Part shown: positions 57,990-64,000 of the stretch, piece by piece
How the letters are laid out: each line of letters begins with the position of its first letter
Position numbering within the stretch: position 1 is the first letter of the stretch
NCBI GenBank assembly: GCA_021234155.1
Contig: JAJEKV010000030.1
Span: forward strand, 11,714,338 to 11,778,337
Reading direction: 5' to 3'
DNA from: Isoetes taiwanensis
Lineage: Eukaryota; Streptophyta; Lycopodiopsida; Isoetales; Isoetaceae
DNA: 64,000 nt
Made by a program: the position numbers and the translations under genes
Notes under the pieces: generated by a model
The model's input: the letters and a program-made list of their open reading frames with translations, nothing else
Databases searched by the model: none
Told to the model about the DNA's origin: nothing

Positions 57990-58800
57990 AGCATTTGAGG
58001 CATACATAGGCCGGGTGATGGTTGAATGCTTTGAAATAGTCTGCTGTGCATGCAAAGGCCTAAGGATACGAATTTTATTTCTAAAAACTTACATGTTCTA
58101 AGGCTCCATTATGCTTTATGGTGTAGACACACAGATTTTGATAGATAGGTGGACTAATAGCTAGGAATTACTATATGCATTAGAGTGCAAAGGCACAATG
58201 AGGTAGTGTCCAATAAGCATGCAAAAAGATATGAATAAACATTCAAGGTCTAAGGTGTAAGACAGCATGTACGAGAATGTTTTTACGAAGTATTTTACTG
58301 AGCTGATATACTGAATATAATATGATATATTTTAGAAGGCCTGCTCCTTTTCTATTTCATACATAAACTCTGAAACCTGACCGGATACACATAATGAGTA
58401 TGGTTGTGTTGGCAAGGGAGGCAGGCATAGACTTATAATACTGGTCGGATGCTGTGAATTGAGCTGCCATGCAGGCTGTAGCTTAAAGATACGAGCGATA
58501 TTTCATAATTTACTTGTTTTAATGCTCCACAAAGCCGTATTGTGTAGACACAATGGTTTTGGTAAGCATACTTACTGTGAGATATACAAACTGGAAACAT
58601 TTGAGTGATAATAGGCAGCTTAGATAATGACTTATAGACATACACAAGACCTAAGTATGGAATATTTTTTAAGGCATTGACACAATAAGATACTGTCTAA
58701 TAAGCATGCAAATATATAAGAACTAAGATTTGCTGTCTAATACTTAAGGCAGCATGAATGAGAATGTTATTTTGAAGTTTAATATGGAATTGGCATAGGC
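57990..58800. repeat. Diverged tandem duplication, about 440-bp period
   Basis: Blocks around GTGTAGACACA, TAAGCATGCAAA, GGCAGCATG and GAGAATGTTATTTT-like sequence appear in the same order in 57990-58340 and 58430-58800. Substantially diverged and non-coding. Confidence 0.6.
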
Positions 58801-59218
58801 ATGCATGTGCATTGTCTTATGGAACTTTGTCTTAAGGATTGGCTTATGGAACTTTGTGGCCAACATGTGCATTGTCTTAAGGATTTCTACATAGTTCTAA
58901 AAATGGGACTTGGATTCAAGATTATTTGGCTTGATTGTAATCTAACAAGTTGATATCCAATTCATATTTGGAGCCTTGTAAACATGAGGCAAGAGTAAAT
59001 ACGAGGCTTACTGGTAAGTGTCCTACTTGGGCATGTTAATCTAAGTTGATTCTTGTTTTTAGAAGTTATTGTTTTTGGGTTAAAGACTTATGGTTCTGTG
59101 ATGATTGGTGCCATCAGGGATTTCGATCCTAGTATGGACTGATAAGACTACAGTAGGGATTGACCTCTGTAGATGTCATTGCTAGTTGGCTGTTGCTAAG
59201 GCTAGGGTGGACTGGATT
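58801..59218. other. Spacer, nothing recognised
   Basis: Short local repeat CATGTGCATTGTCTTA with GGAACTTTGT (58800-58885). No gene seen. Confidence 0.35.
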
Positions 59219-61137
59219 TTTTTTTTTTAAGGACGTCAGACTTTATTAATAACACTCCATCGTAATACATAATACAATGCAGAGATAGGAATAAAAAACC
59301 AGTGGATAATTAGATCCAACTGAGCAGGGCCACCCATCTAAGCATGACAATATAATGCAATTCACACTATTTTCTCTCATACAAAGAGAAGAATAATATA
59401 TAATTATATTTTTAGAAAAGTTACTTCCACATCCATAGAATCATTAACAGCAACTTGATCTGCTCCCTGGTGTCTCAATGCCACAGAATCAGGGACATCC
59501 ACTGTAACAATCGTAGCAGATATTGGAGCTACAGAGTGAACTAACGCAGATTGAGGAGCCGAGCTATTTCTGCGACGTGCAAGTCTCTTCGGGTGTGGAG
59601 TAGACCATCCTTCTTCCAATAATTCTTGCTTGTGAGCAATGTCCTGAAGACGAGAGTGTTGATTTTCATTAAGAGGGTCTACTGATATAGATTAAGACGA
59701 AGATGCACTAGAAGAAGGCGATGGTGCAGGAATAGCTTGAGAAAAAGGCACAAGGGCTGGTAATAATGGCAGATTAACTAGTGTAGAGGCAGATGAGGAA
59801 GAAGATGATACAACACGACATTCAAGTGAAGTGGATGCTATGTGGCATGGGATAGGAGCAGTTGGGGAGGTAGAGACAAAAGTATGCCTAGACCTGTAAG
59901 TAACGAAAGCCTCAACATTGGGAAAGATCTTGGCAAGTTCAGGTCCATTAAGCAGACGTAGTTTATACTTAAAAAAAAGTGGGCCACTTTTGACCACCAC
60001 TGACTGAGGAATAGAAACACAAGTAGGAAGAGATACACAAATTCGAGGACCATTAACAATATCATGGGCAAGATGCAAACCCAATCCATTGGCAATAGCA
60101 ATCATAAAATCAGACACTTGCAATTCTAGTGGAAAATCTCTAAGACAAGCCAGCAAGGCATGCACAATTGCACCAGACTTACTTAGCAAGAATCCAGGAG
60201 AATAAACCTGATATAGAAGATAATGTCCCCAAAGAGGATCAACACCACGCTCCACAAGCCTGTCAACTGCAAGTGAAGAGTCAAGCATAACCAGGAAGAA
60301 ATTATTATCTTTATCCAAAACTTTTAGAGATGCATAATGAGGGAGACCCAGTCTCTGAAGGTGATGTTTTAGCCAGAATCCAACTCTCCTGAAGAACAAC
60401 ACAAGGTTTTGAACACACTGTAAATGAGCAGTATAATCAATTTCGACAACTTGGTAGGCCAACCTGTGTAAAAGCATTGAACACTGCTATGCCTCATAGA
60501 ACACACTTTCAGGAGGCAATTGAACATCCATACGGGGTCATTGTGCTTGTAACTCATTTAGATACGAGCTCAATTCTTTCTTGTTATTCTGTAACATAAT
60601 ATTCAATGCAGCAGAGACACGAGTAGATTGCACACCAGATGTCAAATCACGTCTGATCCAATCGCTAAATCATGTAGAAGGCGCTCTAGCCACAGCATCA
60701 GAAGAACCCTAAGGAGCAGAAGCAGCAGACACACTCCCAGCAGAAGTAGACAACAAAGAAGCAGAAGCAACAGTAGAAGTATTTACAGTGGTCTCTACTT
60801 GAGAAGTAGACAAAAGTGCAGATTCAGAATGATGGGGAAAATATTGCAAGATTGTAACTCATGTTAACAGAGAAGGGTCAAAAGCAAGAGGATTGAGGCG
60901 AGAATTATTGGGTAAATTAGGAAGTGGCAAAGGCGAATTCATATCATGAGCAAAAGAAGAAGCAGAAGCACCACCGACCACTTTCTTGGCTGACGAACGT
61001 GTTCCGGAAGCTGGCAAACTAGGGTTTGCCATAACAGCCAAAATCTGTAAACTCCAAATCCGGCCCAGAAAGACACAACAGAAACTATATGAATTATACA
61101 TTGATAGAAATCTCACATCTCTAACTTTCCAACGCAC
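59219..61137 (-). mobile_element. ORF1-only LINE (DUF4283-like), decayed
   Basis: On the minus strand: leader with GTGCGTTGGAAAG (about 61125), ORF1 from ATG at 61032 (MANPSLPASGTRSS), several stops, then 60477-59692 with FFLVMLDSSLAVDRLVERGV and SDFMIAIANGLGLHLAHDIV, NGPRICVSLP, which follow the pattern of DUF4283-type ORF1 proteins of plant LINEs. The C-terminal part ends at about 59404. A 3' UTR and a poly(A) tract (T run at 59219-59232) follow at once; endonuclease and RT are absent. It is non-autonomous, either by design or by deletion. Confidence 0.7.
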
Positions 61138-61232
61138 TTAAAAACACCCGAATCTGGCACTCGAGCTAAAAGTTATGAAGAAAACTGTGTCGAGACCCTA
61201 CATGGCAGCCATCACAGCGCCATGTCCCTCTG

Positions 61233-61884
61233 GTTATGTGAAGCAGATACCTTGGGATTTGATATGAATGCATAAATCACCATTCCTGAGGCCATAAACA
61301 AGGGCCAGAGGCTCGAGTTTGTTATAGTAGGGCATAACACCCGAGTTCTAGGGTGTTATCCGCCTTAACAACTTGGGCCAGAGAGTTTTATGGTGGTTTT
61401 GTAGTGGTTTTATAGTGGTTTTCATAACAAACTAGGTGTTTATGGCCATTTGGCATAATAAACTAGGTGTTTATGCACTTTTTAATGTGTTATTAAATGG
61501 TGAGATCTGATCTCAGCATTAAAACTTGAGGGCCAGTTTGTTAAGGGTATGGTATATGGTCTCAGGAATGGTGATTTATGCATTCATATCAAATCCCGAG
61601 ATATCCACTTCGTATAACCTGGCCCTCAAGTTTTAATGTTGAGATCAGATCTCACCATTTGTTACAACAGTGTTACCCACTAGTAACACATTAAAAAGTG
61701 CATAAACACCTAGTTTATTATGCCAAATGGCCATAAACACCTAGGTTGTTATGAAAACCACCATAAAGCCACTACAAAACCACCATAAAACTCTCGGGTC
61801 CAGGTTGTGAAGGCGGATAACACCTTAGAACTCGGATGTTATGCCCTACTATAACAAACTCGAGCCTCCGGCCCTCGTTTATTA
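61233..61884. repeat. Complex inverted-repeat block (a-b-a'-b')
   Basis: Segment a (61233-61295) is inverted at a' (61553-61612), and b (61296-61533) is inverted at b' (61613-61884). Each pair is over 85% alike by eye. The pairs do not nest: the second half is the reverse complement of b-a, a permutation of the first half. b contains several TTTATGGTGGTTTTGTAGTGG-like and AACTAGGTGTTTATG units. No coding content. Long arms could form a 240-bp hairpin. Confidence 0.85.
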
Positions 61885-61968
61885 CAGAATTCCAGAAGGT
61901 AAGTGCCCTGATAAGTTTATCGTGCTAAAAAGTGCTCCTTCATCATCCTGTAGGTCACTTGGTTTCGT

Positions 61969-62674
61969 ATGACCCGAAGCCGGAAGAATGGTTCTCCTGC
62001 CAAGGGGGAACCAAGTGAAGACGAGGGCCTGTATAATATGATCAAGGAGCTCCGAGAAGAGATGGCGCAGCTGAAAACTCTGATACAAGATCTATGTGCC
62101 CAAAATCGAAACCTACAAGCACAAAATCTGGAGCTTAAAGCTCTCCTGCCGAAAACCTCATGTGAAGATTCAACAAAATTGCGATATACTATAAACAACC
62201 TACAATTTCAGCTTGCAGACTTAGTAACAAATGCTACCAAAACACAGATGGAACTTCATCATGAGCGTCTTACAACAGAAAGATTGGAGGAACAGACTAG
62301 AATGAGGAACTTAAAAATCTCAGGCTTGACAGAACAAGAAAATGAAGACACTAGTCAAGCCATAGAGCATTTTTTTCAAAGAGGGCATGCATTTGCATGA
62401 ACCTCAAGCAATCTATAGCAGAAGACTTGGTAAGCAAGCAGGGTTTAATCGACCAATTTTGGTCAAATTCCGCATGGAAGAAGCTCGAAACAAGGTATTA
62501 CAGAATAGAGGGGTTCTGAAAGGTCATAAAATATGGATTGATCTGGACTTATCTCCTACACAGCTGGAAGTTAAGAAAAGGGAATGGACAAAAGTAAGAG
62601 ATGCTAGAGCAGAAGGATTCATTGCATATTCGGATCGAATAGGGAAGGCAATCATAACCAAGAGGAAGAAATAA
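61969..62674 (+). pseudogene. LINE ORF1 (coiled coil plus RRM-like), one frameshift
   Basis: From ATG at 61969: a basic start (MTRSRKNGS), a coiled coil (MIKELREEMAQLKTLIQDL, then LEEQTRMRNLKISGLTE), the last residues opening the RRM-like domain. The frame ends at 62400, while the domain continues in the next frame from 62387 (RRLGKQAGFNRPILVKFR, GHKIWIDLDLSPTQLEVKK) to 62674. It is the L1-type RNA-binding, trimer-forming ORF1 protein. Confidence 0.85.
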
Positions 62675-62689
62675 TAGGTACCCGGGACC

Positions 62690-64000
62690 TTGAGGCTGCT
62701 ATCATGGAATGTACATGGGCTGTCACAAGCAAAAGTAGCTGCAAGTATGGAAGTACTGTGCAAAACGGATGTGCTTATTTTCCTGGAGACATGGGAGCAT
62801 CAAACAAGCCCATTGCCAAACATACCTAGTTTTATCATAGTAGATTCTAATCGGAACATGAAGGAACATGGTGCAGGACGAGGATATGGAGGCTTGGCAG
62901 CGTATGCTAGAACAGAAATTGCAGCTCACATTAAAGTAGTATTAAAACATGAATTCAAGCAACATATGTGGTTGCAAATTGAGTTGAAGAATCGTAGAGC
63001 ATACATAGCTACATGCTGCTATGCACCTTTAAACATGAATGTTTATAACCAGCCAGGTCTAGATAGGGACAAGCCGTTACATGCACTTAACAGAGAGGTG
63101 TTGATCTACAAGGATCAAGGATAAGTATTAGTTGTTGGTGTTTAACGCACGAACCAATGGTCTGCAATCTATATCATATGTGAAGGAAGGAGATCCACTC
63201 CTACTTGAAGAAGATGATAAGAACTTTAAACGATCTTCCCAAGATCAGTTAAAGAACGACATGGGTAAGCAATTGCTGGATTTTGGCACATCGTGTGGAC
63301 TTATGATAATGAACGGGATAGAGATATATCCAAGGACAGGCAGCAGCACTTGCATTACTCCAATGGGAGAAAGCATTGTAGATTATGTGCTCCTGATTTG
63401 CTACGACAGTTAAAATTCCACGATAAAGTGCCAGAGTCTGATCATGTAGGCCTGGTATTAGAATTGGCAGGAGACTTGCATGTGGAATAGAAACACATTT
63501 GTTTCAAACCTAGGCTGAAATTAGATTATGCCAAACAGGAGATCTTCCAGGAACGAATGACTCAGGCATTAAGTTGCATAACTTGGAAAGGCACATTAGA
63601 AGAAAATCCTGGCCTCCTCACAGACATGATAGTGAGAGATGCTGCAAAGTGCTTTGGGTTCACTAAACCTAGGAAGGAGGGGCTTTTATGTAACACATGG
63701 TATAAGGAATGCTCCGTAGCAAGGGCCCGATTACCGAAAGGAAGCAGGCTGAAACCAAAATGGTACAGACAATTGATAAGAAGTAAGAAGAGAGCATATG
63801 AGTCCAAATGGCAGAAAGAACTATGGAGTTGGCTATCCAAGCATCCAAAAACTTTTTGGAATAAGCTCCGTGGGCATACAGATGACCAACTGTTAAAGGA
63901 GGAAGAACTTTTGCGGCTGGTGCAGTCCATATACTACTGGGAAGATGCACCATGGATGGAGGAAATGGATGTGAATGAGGATCTTTTCACAGTAAAGGAA
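62690..64000 (+). pseudogene. LINE ORF2: AP endonuclease and linker (partial)
   Basis: RLLSWNVHGLSQAKV and LIFLETWEHQTS (catalytic Glu) start the endonuclease at 62690; there is no ATG there. A stop at 63122 and a small deletion at about 63142 turn the expected GDFNAR into VFNAR, losing the catalytic Asp. The domain resumes with FGTSCGLMIMNGIE and SIVDYVL. After another shift, a clean frame from 63491 to the window end (KPRLKLDYAKQEIFQERM ...) covers the region before RT. Confidence 0.85.

Larger units (their letters stand above)
61890..64000 (+). mobile_element. LINE retrotransposon, 5' part, cut by window end
   Basis: ORF1, endonuclease and the linker before reverse transcriptase are present in order; the RT itself would lie beyond 64000. 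ORF1 and ORF2 each have a few frame breaks, fewer than in the other LINEs here, so this is a younger copy. ORF1's RNA-binding part and that of the LINE at 11312 share the pattern RxxPxIVKF / RPILVKF followed by a LKGxxxYLDL-like segment, so the two may be the same or sister clades. Confidence 0.88.

Overview
The window is nuclear DNA from a land plant. Evidence is spliced GT-AG genes for a plant-type mitochondrial uncoupling protein (UCP3/PUMP3-like) and the Sm-like protein LSm5, embedded in a dense graveyard of LINE, Copia, LTR, MITE and Helitron sequence. Large repeat load, L1-like LINEs of more than one clade and a Crypton-like recombinase suggest a big, repeat-rich genome such as a fern or other seed-free plant; that placement is an inference and is weak. 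No rRNA, tRNA, CRISPR or bacterial feature was seen.

Layout: 1-1335 holds a LINE scar with a 5' inversion. 2325-3725 is the UCP3-like carrier (+). 4118-7835 is a six-exon SAM-dependent methyltransferase / spermidine-synthase-fold gene (-) whose last exon and 3' flank have been tandemly triplicated. 8369-10960 is a decayed, spliced tyrosine recombinase of the Crypton/DUF3504 type with an internal duplication. 11312-14921 is a LINE (+) in which ORF1 runs straight into the middle of the reverse transcriptase. 15650-23196 is a second LINE (-) interrupted by a 2.5-kb block (ending in a MITE with perfect 113-bp inverted repeats) and by a 1.19-kb poly(A) retroposon with a 12-bp target duplication.

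23200-40800 is mostly repeat: two oppositely oriented copies of one LTR family, an inverted second copy of the MITE, a Helitron 3' end, several diverged tandem duplications, and an unidentified coding-like gene fragment (27710-28100). 40912-41075 is a perfect-TIR MITE just upstream of LSM5 (41301-42354). 45570-50300 is a broken Copia element split by a 2.7-kb insertion with a 9-bp target duplication. 52982-53968 is an intact intronless FCP1/NIF-type phosphatase-like ORF. 54600-59200 holds repeat duplications. 59219-61137 is an ORF1-only LINE (-), 61233-61884 a complex inverted-repeat block, and 61890-64000 the start of a third LINE (+) cut by the window end.

The host genes appear functionally unrelated (mitochondrial transport, methyl/aminopropyl transfer, RNA processing or decay, phosphatase). 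The main story is transposon nesting. The most unusual item is the Crypton-like tyrosine recombinase.
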